From positions 50,258 to 114,257 of the forward strand of contig NZ_WQPK01000036.1 in the NCBI RefSeq assembly GCF_018785265.1: a stretch of DNA of 64,000 nt. Reading direction: 5' to 3'. The notes under the pieces were generated by a model that was given only the letters and a program-made list of their open reading frames with translations, ran no database searches and had not been told where the DNA came from. The translations under genes were made by a program, and so were the position numbers. The stretch comes from Collinsella aerofaciens (GTDB taxonomy: Bacteria > Actinomycetota > Coriobacteriia > Coriobacteriales > Coriobacteriaceae). This document shows, in pieces, positions 50,504 through 59,261 of this stretch; within the stretch, counting starts at the first letter, position 1, and the number at the start of each line of letters is the position of its first letter.

Positions 50504-50690
50504 GGCTCTCCTTTTATTACAAGCCCATCGCACGCGGCAACGGGCGTTCACGCTCCACACTGGATGATACAATTTACGGGCCGGCGGGCGAAGCGGGCCC
50601 TATCCCCCGACCGAGCTCATCGCCCTGCGTTGCCGCGCGGCGATTTTCGTAGGTTCGTGCCTTGCGAAAGCCGGCTTGCAAAACAGTGCA

Positions 50691-50730
50691 GCGAACGAAA
50701 ATGGCCCCACCCGAGGCCATTTTCGTTCGC
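50691..50730. terminator. Strong hairpin upstream of TetM-like gene
   Basis: A perfect 16-bp stem, GCGAACGAAAATGGCC with its inverse, around CCACCCGA. It lies 27 bp past the stop of the GNAT gene on the minus strand and probably ends that transcript. The remaining gap 50504-50690 shows nothing clear. Confidence 0.7.
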
Positions 50731-50757
50731 ACGAATTATTGACATGAGCCCTCGCTC

Positions 50758-51246
50758 TTATGCCTCGCGCAGCCAGTCAAACGCGACACGCGCCGTGCCG
50801 TCGGACACATAGACGATACCGGCGCGCTCAAAGCCGGCCTTTATGATGGCACCCTGCATGGGCAGGTTGTCCTGATGCGTGTCGATGCGCAGGTGATCGG
50901 CACGCTCCTTGGCAAAGGCAAACATCGCAGCCGTGATACCGTGCACGGTGCCATCGGATGCTACACGGTGCAGCACGGCGTACGGAGCGTCGCTACGCCA
51001 TTGACCGTCCTCAATTACGTCATAGCACTCGTCCGGGCCCTGTAAAAATGCAAACGTCGCCACCACGCGACCGTCGACTTCACACACATAGCTGCCACCG
51101 GCAGCGATATCGGCAGCCAGCTGCTCGGCAGAAGGCGTGCCCTCGGGCCACTGCGTGGCGTTGCCATGCGCGCGCATAAAGGCGCGGGCGGCGTCATAGA
51201 TGGCCATGACGGCGGGAATGTCAGTATCGAGGGTTTTTCTGATCAT
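50758..51246 (-). CDS. GNAT-family N-acetyltransferase
   Basis: A 162-residue GNAT protein. It has the N-terminal IRKTLDTDIPAVMAIYDAAR, a central sheet with VDGRVVATFAFLQG, an acetyl-CoA-side segment near VHGITAAMFAFAKE, and the end HQDNLPMQGAIIKAGFERAG, which is the usual motif B helix. The substrate is unknown. ATG 51246 follows a GAGGT stretch; a GTG one codon earlier is possible. Confidence 0.82.
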   Translation of the reverse strand: MIRKTLDTDIPAVMAIYDAARAFMRAHGNATQWPEGTPSAEQLAADIAAGGSYVCEVDGRVVATFAFLQGPDECYDVIEDGQWRSDAPYAVLHRVASDGTVHGITAAMFAFAKERADHLRIDTHQDNLPMQGAIIKAGFERAGIVYVSDGTARVAFDWLREA

Positions 51247-51323
51247 CACGCGGCGACCTCACGTTTATTGGTATCACTTTGGTTGAGCAATGATACCAGC
51301 GTTTGGAGAGAGGCGCGAAGCAG

Positions 51324-51620
51324 ATGGGAAGCAAAAAGCGAGCCGCCTGGTCAAAGGCCAAAAGCGAGTTTTTGGGCGCTGCTACCGGCGGCGATATGAG
51401 CGACCTGTTTGCGCGCGAGGACGAGCGCCGCGACGCCCTGGACGCCGAGCGCGATGAAGCCTGGCGTTACAAGTCGTGCGAACGCAAAAACCGTTACGAC
51501 ACACGCGCCGAGGCCGAGGCAGTTATGGCCGACTGCGAAAACCGCGGGCGGCGTGGTTTGGCCTGCTACAAATGCGAATACTGCGGCGGCTGGCACCTGA
51601 CGTCGCACCCTTGGAATTAG
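51324..51620 (+). CDS. Small protein with CxxC...C zinc-like motif, unknown
   Basis: A 98-residue basic, charged protein. The C-terminal 35 residues hold CERKNRYDTRAEAEAVMADC and then CYKCEYCGGWHLTSHPW, an arrangement of cysteines and histidines that could bind zinc, as in small zinc-ribbon proteins. The N terminus (MGSKKRAAWSKAKSEF) is basic. The ATG at 51324 has only a weak GAGAGAGG site. I do not recognise a named family. A nucleic-acid-binding role is possible. Confidence 0.65.
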   Translation: MGSKKRAAWSKAKSEFLGAATGGDMSDLFAREDERRDALDAERDEAWRYKSCERKNRYDTRAEAEAVMADCENRGRRGLACYKCEYCGGWHLTSHPWN

Positions 51621-51668
51621 GCGCCACATCGGCACGGCACTGACGGAGCGCCAGCCATCGCACGCAAG

Positions 51669-52373
51669 CTACGGGCGCGGCGGCACCAAAACATCGTAAC
51701 GAACGGCCTTGCCCGCAAGTTGATAGCTCGGCTTTATGCCGGCGAGCAACGGGCCCTTCACCGGCCGTTTGATAACGACTTTGCGCGGATGCACCGCAAG
51801 CGCTGCCTGGACCAGCGCCTCCTCATCGGCGCACGGCTGCTCCAAGTGATGCAGCAGCTGGAACTTCTTTTTCACCGCCGCGCTCTTGGTGCGCTCGGGA
51901 AACATGGGATCCAGATACACCACGTCGGGAGCTGCAAGCTCGTCCCGCTCGATCAGCCCAGCTGTATGGCGAAGGCCGGCAATGCTGTCCTCGCCCGCAT
52001 GTAAGCGCATGCGCGCCACGGCTGTCGCAAGCGCCGGATCATCTACCGCGCGATCCAAGGCATCCTTGAGGAGCGCCGCGATCACGCAATCCTGCTCATA
52101 CAGATCGACGGTAAAGCCCGCGGCCGCCAGCAGCAGCGAATCCTCGCCAAAGCCTGCCGTAGCGTCAATCGCCCATGGTCGCTCGATGCCCTTTGTGCGC
52201 GCAGCCTTCACCAACAGCTCTTGCTGCAGACGGCCCTGCTTGAGTCGCGGCAGCATGCGGCCAAAATCGGCACGCAGCTCCATCGTGCCGTCGGTGAGCG
52301 TGAGGCCCTCGGGCTTCCCGGTCAGCTCAAGCCCCGCGGCCCGAGCAACAGAAAAGGGATCGACGACGCCCAT
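51669..52373 (-). CDS. rsmJ: 16S rRNA m2G1516 methyltransferase RsmJ-like
   Basis: A 234-residue SAM methyltransferase. The motif AIDATAGFGEDSLLLAAAGF at about residue 68, the catalytic-loop segment YLDPMFPERTKSAAVKKKFQ and the end KVVIKRPVKGPLL match RsmJ, which methylates the 16S rRNA 3' region. The order and length fit. AAGGAG lies before the ATG. A small membrane-protein gene lies 63 bp upstream on the same strand. Confidence 0.87.
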   Translation of the reverse strand: MGVVDPFSVARAAGLELTGKPEGLTLTDGTMELRADFGRMLPRLKQGRLQQELLVKAARTKGIERPWAIDATAGFGEDSLLLAAAGFTVDLYEQDCVIAALLKDALDRAVDDPALATAVARMRLHAGEDSIAGLRHTAGLIERDELAAPDVVYLDPMFPERTKSAAVKKKFQLLHHLEQPCADEEALVQAALAVHPRKVVIKRPVKGPLLAGIKPSYQLAGKAVRYDVLVPPRP

Positions 52374-52436
52374 GGGTACTCCTTAGCAAGCAAAACGAAT
52401 ACGTGGGCGCCGTTCATGACGACACCCAACCGTCCG

Positions 52437-52580
52437 CTATTGTCCCACATGTGACATGGCCCACAGCATCCCAATGCAAAGCACCGCCATCAATCCCGTG
52501 CACACGGCAGCGATCACGGAATCACTCATGCGCCTTCCCAACGACCGCGGCTCACGCACTTGCCCTGCTCCGTACATCAT
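52437..52580 (-). CDS. Small membrane protein, 47 aa, unknown
   Basis: A 47-codon ORF starting MMYGAGQVREPRSLG. A basic segment is followed by one hydrophobic helix (residues 20-43, SVIAAVCTGLMAVLCIGMLW) and a short end. A strong AAGGAGGAG ribosome binding site lies directly before the ATG, which is the main support. It lies upstream of rsmJ on the same strand and may be co-transcribed. No family is recognised. Confidence 0.6.
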   Translation of the reverse strand: MMYGAGQVREPRSLGRRMSDSVIAAVCTGLMAVLCIGMLWAMSHVGQ

Positions 52581-52807
52581 GGCTCCTCCTTGAGACCAGC
52601 TCTTACCATGGACCCATCATCGCAGCGCCGCGCATACGCTGCCATCGATTTGACTTACGCCCAGCTTTCTTTTTTGAAAGGTTGGACCGTGCGGGCAAGA
52701 GACGCTTTCAAACGCATGCATCGCCGCGTTGAACTACAATGTGCTTCACCATATGTGCAGTACATTGGGTGCGCCAAGTTGGCGTACTCGTATCGAAAGG
52801 ACCAGCC

Positions 52808-53209
52808 ATGAGCTTCACTCGCAAGACTCTCAAAATCCTTGCTCTCATCTACTTTGTTTTGGGCATCGCCAGCCTCGTCACCGCCGGCGTCGGTATCGCC
52901 ACGGGCGGTCTCGATTCCACGTACGGTTCGTACGCCACGCTCGCAGCGGTCGTGCTTATCGCCAAGGGTCTCGTCGACCTTGCCGCAGGCGTCGCCGGTA
53001 TCAAGGGCGCCAACAAGCCTTCGCAGGTGGACGGCGCGTTTAAGCTCGGTATTGTTGCCGCGGTCGCCACGCTTGCCCAAGCGGTGCTCACGCTTCCCGC
53101 GTTTGGCGGCGACGCCATCAACTTTGGCGCCTTTGTCATCGTGGTGTACGACCTGTTCTTTGTTCAGCAGGCACACGCCGTTAAGGCCGAGAACAAGGAC
53201 CGCCTATAA
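52808..53209 (+). CDS. Small four-helix membrane protein, unknown
   Basis: A 133-residue protein with four membrane helices (about residues 8-30, 40-62, 76-96 and 103-123), short loops and a basic C-terminal tail (HAVKAENKDRL). AAAGGA precedes the ATG at 52808; an upstream frame to 52739 lacks a signal. It may be of the DUF308 or similar small integral-membrane group, but I cannot assign it firmly. It is followed by a terminator. Confidence 0.75.
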   Translation: MSFTRKTLKILALIYFVLGIASLVTAGVGIATGGLDSTYGSYATLAAVVLIAKGLVDLAAGVAGIKGANKPSQVDGAFKLGIVAAVATLAQAVLTLPAFGGDAINFGAFVIVVYDLFFVQQAHAVKAENKDRL

Positions 53210-53247
53210 GCGCTCGCTTCTCATAACCTCTGCAGCCAAGCAACTAA

Positions 53248-53284
53248 AAAGGGCCGATCGCGCATCTCCGCGGTCGGCCCTTTA
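53248..53284 (+). terminator. Terminator after small membrane protein gene
   Basis: AAAGGGCCGA pairs with TCGGCCCTTT, with an inner CGCG/CGCG pairing. Confidence 0.8.
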
Positions 53285-53337
53285 CGTTTGCCCAGATAAA
53301 ACCTACCAAAATAAACCTGTCCCTTTTTGGCAGGTTG
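53284..53337. repeat. REP-like hairpin with CCTGTCC loop (copy 5, 54 nt)
   Basis: It matches 18804-18857 at 52 of 54 positions. Its right end touches the stop codon of the rlmA gene. Confidence 0.8.
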
Positions 53338-54153
53338 TTAGCTGTGGCGGTACTCGGCGATGATGAAGTCGATGTCGGTCTGAAGGGTATCCAAATTTGC
53401 CAGGCGCTCTTTGTCGGCGGGGCGCGTGCGGTAGTAGTACGGCGTCATCTGGAACACCGCCTCGATGTCCGCCTGGGTCTGAAGCGTAATATTCGCAGAC
53501 ACCCGCTGCGTTCCGACCAACTCGAGCTCGGTGGTCTTCGGCAGCTTCTCATCGTTAAGGTACGGCGTGTCGTAGAGTACCTCCTTGAGCCCAAAGAGGT
53601 GACGAGCACCCGGCACCACGGTGTAGAGCGAACCCTCCGGCGCCAGCACGCGGGCAAACTCGCGCTCGTTAAAGGGGGCAAAGAGCTCGGTCACCATATC
53701 GAAGGCGCCATCGGCCACGGGGATGTCCTTCATGTTGGCCACGAAGTAGGTCGCATCGCCGCGCTTGGCGGCCAGGCGCACCATCTCCTTGCCCAGGTCA
53801 AAACCGTAAGCATCTACGCCCGGCACCGCGCCCATGGCACTGGTGTAATAGCCCTCGCCACAGCAAATATCGAGCAGCGTCATGGGGCCGTCCGCAGACG
53901 TGGCGCGCCCAGACACCTGCTTGCGCACCAGCTCGACCATCGCATCGCGCAACGGCGCGTAGTATCCACGGTTCAAAAAGTCACGACGGCTGCGCGCCTG
54001 CGACTTGGGATCGCCCATGGAGTCGCCGCTCTTGGACGAGCGCAGTAGATATAGATAACCCTCGCGCGCACGGTCAAACCGGTGTCCGCCCGCGCATGCG
54101 GCCCCACGCTCATCGTCCACCAACGGTTCATGGCAAACGGGACACAACAACAT
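53338..54153 (-). CDS. rlmA: 23S rRNA (guanine-N1)-methyltransferase RlmA-like
   Basis: A 271-residue RlmA-family enzyme. The N-terminal zinc finger is CPVCHEPL and CAGGHRFD, then EGYLYLL and KSGDSMGDPKSQARSRRDFL, a very typical RlmA segment. The SAM motif LDICCGEGYYTSAM is at about residue 92. It methylates G745 or G748 of 23S rRNA; relatives affect macrolide or mycinamicin sensitivity. The stop codon abuts a REP-like element. It is likely monocistronic. Confidence 0.88.
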   Translation of the reverse strand: MLLCPVCHEPLVDDERGAACAGGHRFDRAREGYLYLLRSSKSGDSMGDPKSQARSRRDFLNRGYYAPLRDAMVELVRKQVSGRATSADGPMTLLDICCGEGYYTSAMGAVPGVDAYGFDLGKEMVRLAAKRGDATYFVANMKDIPVADGAFDMVTELFAPFNEREFARVLAPEGSLYTVVPGARHLFGLKEVLYDTPYLNDEKLPKTTELELVGTQRVSANITLQTQADIEAVFQMTPYYYRTRPADKERLANLDTLQTDIDFIIAEYRHS

Positions 54154-54209
54154 GGCAACTCCTTAGCGCGAACAACACAACGCCCACCATTGTCGCACGC
54201 CTTCCCCAC

Positions 54210-54290
54210 CTAGTCATTGGGGACGTTCTTGAATGACTAGTTAGAAGAGATAAGGAGTGTCCCCAGCTGCCGACAGAAAAGGAACGTCCC
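54210..54290. repeat. REP-like hairpin, GGGGACGTTC type, with degenerate tail
   Basis: CTAGTCATT, loop GGGGACGTTCTTG, AATGACTAG (54210-54240) form a perfect 9-bp stem with the same loop as at 18733. Decayed parts (GAGTGTCCCC, GGAACGTCCC) follow up to about 54290. Confidence 0.75.
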
Positions 54291-54369
54291 TAAGTGCCGA
54301 CTGGTTGCATTAGGAGTATCATCATCTGCGCAAATAAGCACGAAAGAGCATGTTAGAGATTGAGAGCGT

Positions 54370-55752
54370 ATGGCTGACACCGTATCTAAGCACATTGACA
54401 TGACCACCGGCTCGCTGTGGCGCAATATTCCCCTGTTCGCCTTCCCCGTGGCCGCCACGAGCATCTTGGAGCAGCTGTCGAACCTCATCGCCACGGTCAT
54501 TATCGGTAACTTCTCGGGCGACCAGGGAACCCTCGCCATGGCGGCGGTCGGCTCCAATGTTCCGCTTACCAGTCTTATGCTCAACCTGTTTATTGGCATG
54601 TCGCTTGGCTCCAACGTGGTCATCGCCAACGCTATCGGCCGCAACGATCAGAACATGGTCAAACGCGCCGTCCGTACCTCGATTTTAATGGCACTCGTGG
54701 GCTTTGTCGTCATCGCTCTGGGCGAGATCTTTGCCGAGCCCATGCTCGCCGCGCTCAACGTTCCCGCCGAGACCATGCCGCTCGCCTCACTCTATCTACG
54801 CGTCTTTTTGCTGAGCATGCCCTCGATTTTGCTCTACAACTTTGAGGCCGCGATCTTCCGCTCCGTCGGCATCACCCGCATGCCGCTGCAGGCGCTTGCC
54901 GTGTCCACCGTCCTCAACATTGGCCTGGACCTCATCTTTGTCCCTGTACTCCACTGGGGCGTCGCGGGCGTCGCCATCGCCACCGCCATCGCTTACACCG
55001 TCAGCGCCGCTACGCTCTTTATCCGCCTGCTCAAGACCGACTCCGTCGTCCGCGTCACCCCACGCGACCTGGCTATCGACCCCGTCGCCCTCAAGCGCAT
55101 CGTCAAGATTGGCCTGCCCGCCGGCATCCAAAGCGCTGTCTTTGCCGTCGCCAACATCATCATCCAGTCTGCCATCAACAGCCTGGGCACCGAAGTCATG
55201 GCCGCATCGAGCGCCGCCATGAGTCTGGAGTACGTGTGCTACAACCTGCTCAACAGCTTTAGCCAGGCGTGCACCACCTTTGTGGGACAAAACCACGGTG
55301 CCCGCCAGATCGATCGCTGCACCAAAACGCTTAAGGTCTGCCTGGTCGAAGGCGGTATCGTCGCGCTCACCACGATCATCGTTATTGTCGGCCTGGGACG
55401 CGAGATCTTGTCGCTCTTTAACAGCGACCCCAACATCGTCTCGATCGGCTATATCCGCGTGTGTTCGATCTTCCCGGCGTACGCCTTTAGCATGTTCTAC
55501 GAAAACATGTCAGGCTACCTGCGCGGCTTTGGTATCTCGCTCATGCCCGCCCTCATCACCATGATTTGCGTCTGCGGCATTCGCTTCTACTGGGTGTTCT
55601 GCGTGTTCCCGCACTTCCGCACCTTTGCGAACATCATGATGGTCTACCCCATCAGCCTGGGCACCACGGCGTTCTTTATGGTCGTGGCGGTATTACTCTG
55701 CCACCCGGCACGCACCTATCGCGCCACCAAAGCCAAAGCGACAGCCCGCTAA
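54370..55752 (+). CDS. MATE-family efflux transporter
   Basis: A 460-residue protein with 12 membrane helices in two MatE halves. It starts IPLFAFPVAATSILEQLSNL, has VGSNVPLTSLMLNLFIG in the first half and QACTTFVGQNHGA in the second. The family exports drugs or metabolites using Na+ or H+. The substrate is unknown. GAGAG lies before the ATG. It ends 27 bp before the convergent LysR gene. Confidence 0.9.
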   Translation: MADTVSKHIDMTTGSLWRNIPLFAFPVAATSILEQLSNLIATVIIGNFSGDQGTLAMAAVGSNVPLTSLMLNLFIGMSLGSNVVIANAIGRNDQNMVKRAVRTSILMALVGFVVIALGEIFAEPMLAALNVPAETMPLASLYLRVFLLSMPSILLYNFEAAIFRSVGITRMPLQALAVSTVLNIGLDLIFVPVLHWGVAGVAIATAIAYTVSAATLFIRLLKTDSVVRVTPRDLAIDPVALKRIVKIGLPAGIQSAVFAVANIIIQSAINSLGTEVMAASSAAMSLEYVCYNLLNSFSQACTTFVGQNHGARQIDRCTKTLKVCLVEGGIVALTTIIVIVGLGREILSLFNSDPNIVSIGYIRVCSIFPAYAFSMFYENMSGYLRGFGISLMPALITMICVCGIRFYWVFCVFPHFRTFANIMMVYPISLGTTAFFMVVAVLLCHPARTYRATKAKATAR

Positions 55753-55779
55753 ACGCCGCACTCAACGCCACGCCAGTCA

Positions 55780-56646
55780 TTAATTGACAATATGCGAGCT
55801 CATATAGTCGATAAAGCGCCTCGTGGCGATGGGCATGGTGTCCCAGCTGCGCCAGGCGGCCACCACATCGCGCGAGGGGGCATGCACGATGGGACGTACG
55901 CGAATATCGGCCCGCATGCCTTCGACGGTACGGCGATACAGCATACTCACACCTAGGCCCTCCTCCACCATCGCCATGATGGTGTAGTCGTCGGTCACCT
56001 CGCTCGTCACGTGCGGCGACAGCCCATGCGCCGCGAATGCATCGAGCACCAGGCTCTGTTCGCCCTCATCCAGCAGCACAAACGGCTCGGTCGCCAGATC
56101 GGCGAGCGTCACCTTTTCCTTTGCCGCCAGCGGATGCGCAGCCGGTAACAGTGCCACCAACTCATCGTGATAGACCACGCGTTTCTCGAGCCCAGCGGTA
56201 AATCCGCGCGCCGTAAAGCAAAAATCAACCACGCCATCGTGCACCCACTGGGCGTTGCGCGTGTAATCACCCTGCTTGAGGGTAAAGTGCACGCCCGGGT
56301 GCAGGGCCCCAAAATCGCGGATCACACGTGGCAACACGGTTCGACTCACGTTGGTAAACGTCGCGATACGAATATCGGTCGAGGAGAGCCCCAGCAGCTC
56401 CTGGCGCTTGCCCTCGAGCTCGGCCTCGGCGGTCACAATCTGGCGCAGGTACGGCAGATATTGTTTACCGTCGCGCGTAAGTGAGACACCCTGCTTGCCG
56501 CGCTCGATAAGCGTGGTGCCCAGCTCGCGCTCGAGCGCCTTGACGGCCTGGCTCACCGCACTTTGCGTATAGCCCAGCTCGTCAGCCGCACGTTTCAGAC
56601 TGCCGCAATCGACCACCATACAAACAATCTGATACCGCGATGCCAT
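55780..56646 (-). CDS. LysR-family transcription regulator
   Basis: A 288-residue LysR protein. The HTH is GSLKRAADELGYTQSAVSQA; the effector domain has IRIATFTNVSRTVLPRVIRDF. GGAGG lies 5 bp before the ATG. It is divergent from an EamA transporter gene with 158 bp between them, so it is its probable regulator. It is a clear relative of the LysR at 22398, which has the same partner arrangement. Confidence 0.87.
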   Translation of the reverse strand: MASRYQIVCMVVDCGSLKRAADELGYTQSAVSQAVKALERELGTTLIERGKQGVSLTRDGKQYLPYLRQIVTAEAELEGKRQELLGLSSTDIRIATFTNVSRTVLPRVIRDFGALHPGVHFTLKQGDYTRNAQWVHDGVVDFCFTARGFTAGLEKRVVYHDELVALLPAAHPLAAKEKVTLADLATEPFVLLDEGEQSLVLDAFAAHGLSPHVTSEVTDDYTIMAMVEEGLGVSMLYRRTVEGMRADIRVRPIVHAPSRDVVAAWRSWDTMPIATRRFIDYMSSHIVN

Positions 56647-56804
56647 CGTGCCTCCGCATCAATGCAGCCGTAAAACGTTTTGCCAGCGCTTTTCGTGCCT
56701 ACTTTAGCATTTCTTAATCATACTGAAGATACATTCGCTTTACTACATCCACATCTGGGAGCAGAATCCTTTGTGCGAAACCGTTCTGTAACAAAAGGAG
56801 TCCC

Positions 56805-57707
56805 ATGGATCGCAAAAAAGCAATCGCGCTCTCATTTTCCGTTCCCGTCGCATGGGGCTTTTCGTACCCCCTCATGAAAATCGGCATGGACAGCATGAAC
56901 GCCACGAGTATCGTCGCGCTACGCTGCATCATCGCCTTTGTGGCCTGTCTGCTGCTCTTCCACAAGTGTGTTTTCCGTATCAACCGCGACCTTATGGTTC
57001 GCGCCGCCATCATCGGCGCCATCATGGCAACCGAGCTCACCTGCATGTGCCTGGGCTCCAGCCTCACCTCCGCCTCCACCGCCGGCTTTTTGCAGAGCCT
57101 GACGGTCGTGATCGTACCGTTTGCCAACGCCGCCCTGCTGCGTCGCGCCCCCGAGCGCAAAGTGCTCGTCGGCACCGCCATCGTCACCTGCGGTATGTTG
57201 CTGCTCTCGGGCGCCGACTTCACCAGCCTGAACCCGGGCGCACTCATCATGCTGCTCTCCGCCTTTGTCTACGTCGGACACATCATTGTCGCCAAGCGAT
57301 TTGTCGAAGAAGTCGATCCGCTTGCTCTGGGCGTTTGGCAGCTGGGCTTCGGCGGCTTGTTCTCGGGCATCGCTGCATTCACCTTTGGCGGCTTTACGCT
57401 TCCCGGCACGCCCAGCGAGATCGTCGTTGTCGTCGCGCTCGCACTCATCTGCTCTGCCTATGGCTTTATCACCCAGACGCTCGTGCAGCCCCACGTGCCC
57501 GCCGAGACCACCGGCTTCGCCTTCTCGCTCGAGCCGGTCTGCTCCGCCGTCTTCTCGTTCTTCCTGGTCGGCGAGGTCCTGAGCCCCATCGCCTTCTTTG
57601 GCGCCGCTCTCATCCTCACCGGCGTCATGGTGGCAACCGTCGAGCTTCCGCGCCTTCGCGCACATGGACAGGCTCGCATGGCAGGAGCGCCCGAGCGCGT
57701 CTCGTAG
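56805..57707 (+). CDS. EamA/DMT-family transporter
   Basis: A 300-residue membrane protein with about ten helices and two EamA units. It starts FSVPVAWGFSYPLMKIGMDS, and its end is SLEPVCSAVFSFFLVGEVLS. AAAAGGAG precedes the ATG. The divergent LysR gene is the likely controller. It resembles the RhaT/YdcZ-type metabolite exporters; the substrate is not known. Confidence 0.88.
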   Translation: MDRKKAIALSFSVPVAWGFSYPLMKIGMDSMNATSIVALRCIIAFVACLLLFHKCVFRINRDLMVRAAIIGAIMATELTCMCLGSSLTSASTAGFLQSLTVVIVPFANAALLRRAPERKVLVGTAIVTCGMLLLSGADFTSLNPGALIMLLSAFVYVGHIIVAKRFVEEVDPLALGVWQLGFGGLFSGIAAFTFGGFTLPGTPSEIVVVVALALICSAYGFITQTLVQPHVPAETTGFAFSLEPVCSAVFSFFLVGEVLSPIAFFGAALILTGVMVATVELPRLRAHGQARMAGAPERVS

Positions 57708-57795
57708 ACCCCACTCCTTATACAGCCGCGGCATAAAGGCAACCGGTGCGCCTTTACAATAGATGCAAACAGAGCATCTGACGCAAAGGAGCCCC

Positions 57796-58521
57796 ATGGA
57801 CGCCGCGACCCGCGACCGCAACATAGCAACTTGGTTGGGCGATGCGCCGCAGCCGGTACGTGACACTACGAACCAGCTGCTCGAGCGCATCGCCCTTTTG
57901 CGTGCCGAGCAGACCATCTATCCGGCACAAGACGACATCCTCAATGCCCTCGCCTACACGCCAGCCGACCAGGTCAAGGTTGTCATCTTGGGTCAAGACC
58001 CCTATCACGGACCCAACCAGGCCATGGGGCTGTCGTTCTCGGTCCCCGCGACGCAAACCAAGTTGCCGCCGAGCCTGCGCAATATCTATAAGGAACTCAA
58101 AGCCGATCTGGGTTGCCCCATTCCCGCCACGGGAGACCTAACACCATGGGCACGGCAGGGCGTCCTGCTCCTCAACACTACGCTCACCGTGCGCGAGCAT
58201 GCCGCCAACTCGCACGCCAAACTGGGCTGGAGCACGCTCACCGACTACGTTATCGAACGCTGCTGCCAGCTGCCCCAGCCGGTAGTCTTTTTGGCATGGG
58301 GTCGCTTTGCCCAGCAGATGGTCGAAGGCAAGCTCGTCGCAACTGGTGCGGGCAAGGCAACCGGCAAGTTCTGCCTGGCATCCACGCACCCCTCGCCGCT
58401 TTCGGCCAACCGTGCCACGGCAGAACTCCCCGCCTTTATGGGGTCGCGCCCCTTCTCCGCTGCCAATCGGCTACTCGAACAGCACGGCTCGACCCCCGTC
58501 AACTGGACTTGCATCGGCTAA
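57796..58521 (+). CDS. ung: Uracil-DNA glycosylase
   Basis: A 241-residue family 1 enzyme that removes uracil from DNA. It has the water-activating GQDPYHGPNQA, LLLNTTLTV, FLAWGRFAQ and the His loop HPSPLSANR. The start MDAATRD at 57796 has AAAGGAG upstream; an earlier in-frame ATG at 57763 has no such site. A bidirectional terminator follows. Confidence 0.95.
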   Translation: MDAATRDRNIATWLGDAPQPVRDTTNQLLERIALLRAEQTIYPAQDDILNALAYTPADQVKVVILGQDPYHGPNQAMGLSFSVPATQTKLPPSLRNIYKELKADLGCPIPATGDLTPWARQGVLLLNTTLTVREHAANSHAKLGWSTLTDYVIERCCQLPQPVVFLAWGRFAQQMVEGKLVATGAGKATGKFCLASTHPSPLSANRATAELPAFMGSRPFSAANRLLEQHGSTPVNWTCIG

Positions 58522-58536
58522 AAATCGATACATCAA

Positions 58537-58570
58537 AAACGCGCCCGATGGCTTTCCATCGGGCGCGTTT
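58537..58570. terminator. Bidirectional terminator between ung and SDR gene
   Basis: A perfect 15-bp stem, AAACGCGCCCGATGG with its inverse, around CTTT. It lies between convergent genes. Confidence 0.9.
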
Positions 58571-58571
58571 C

Positions 58572-59252
58572 CTACTCGGGCCAAATAAACTGCGTGCGGC
58601 CGGCCTCGCCGCCATCGATCAACAGGCTCTGCCCGGTCATAAACCGGTTGGTCACGCCCACAAAGTAGATCCACTCGGCGATCTCTTGGGCGGTGGCCCA
58701 GCGTTTAAGCGGCGTGAGCTCCATAATCTGGCTCCACAGGTGTTCGTCTTCCATCACGCAACGGTTGAGCGGCGTGATAACGCCGCCCGGGTCCACACTG
58801 TTGGCAATGGCCTGCGGCGCCAGGCGGTTTGCAAGGTTCTTGGTGTAGGCGATAACGCCGCCCTTGCTGGCGGCATAGGCGGGAAACTCCGATCCCGTAT
58901 GCCCGCTCGCCGACCCCACATTGACCACGGATTTGATAGCCGGCGCCGGCTTGGCGGCAAGCCCCTCCCCCACAAAGGCGTAGCGCTCGGTCACGTTGAT
59001 GGTGCCACACAGGTTGGCGGCGATATCGTCGGCCGAATCCTGCGTACCGGCAACGTTCACGATTACCTGAGGTTCAAGGTCGCCTGGAAACGAATCCGAC
59101 TCGCGGACATCAACAATCAGATGGCGGTAGCGCTCGTGCTCGATCGCCGCCGGCAAAAGATCAAAGCCCACGACCTCGTGGCCCTCGTCCAAAAAACGCT
59201 GCACGCATGCGGCTCCGATACCGCCCGATGCGCCCGTGATCAAAACCCGCAT
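58572..59252 (-). CDS. Short-chain dehydrogenase/reductase
   Basis: A 226-residue SDR. The NAD(P) loop TGASGGIGAA lies at residue 6, NVAGT in the middle, the catalytic Ser in VNVGSASGHTG, and the YxxxK motif in YAASKGG. The end DPGGVITPLN and GQSLLIDGGEA are typical. Substrates in the family range from 3-hydroxysteroids to sugars; in a gut organism with a bile salt hydrolase, a hydroxysteroid role is a possibility but is not shown. AAGGAG precedes the ATG. Confidence 0.88.
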   Translation of the reverse strand: MRVLITGASGGIGAACVQRFLDEGHEVVGFDLLPAAIEHERYRHLIVDVRESDSFPGDLEPQVIVNVAGTQDSADDIAANLCGTINVTERYAFVGEGLAAKPAPAIKSVVNVGSASGHTGSEFPAYAASKGGVIAYTKNLANRLAPQAIANSVDPGGVITPLNRCVMEDEHLWSQIMELTPLKRWATAQEIAEWIYFVGVTNRFMTGQSLLIDGGEAGRTQFIWPE

Positions 59253-59261
59253 ACTTGCTCC

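Noticed and set aside
48737..50812. A 691-codon plus-strand frame opposite the TetM-like gene
   Set aside because: It is the complement of a strong GTPase gene with intact motifs; the length is due to high GC at third positions.
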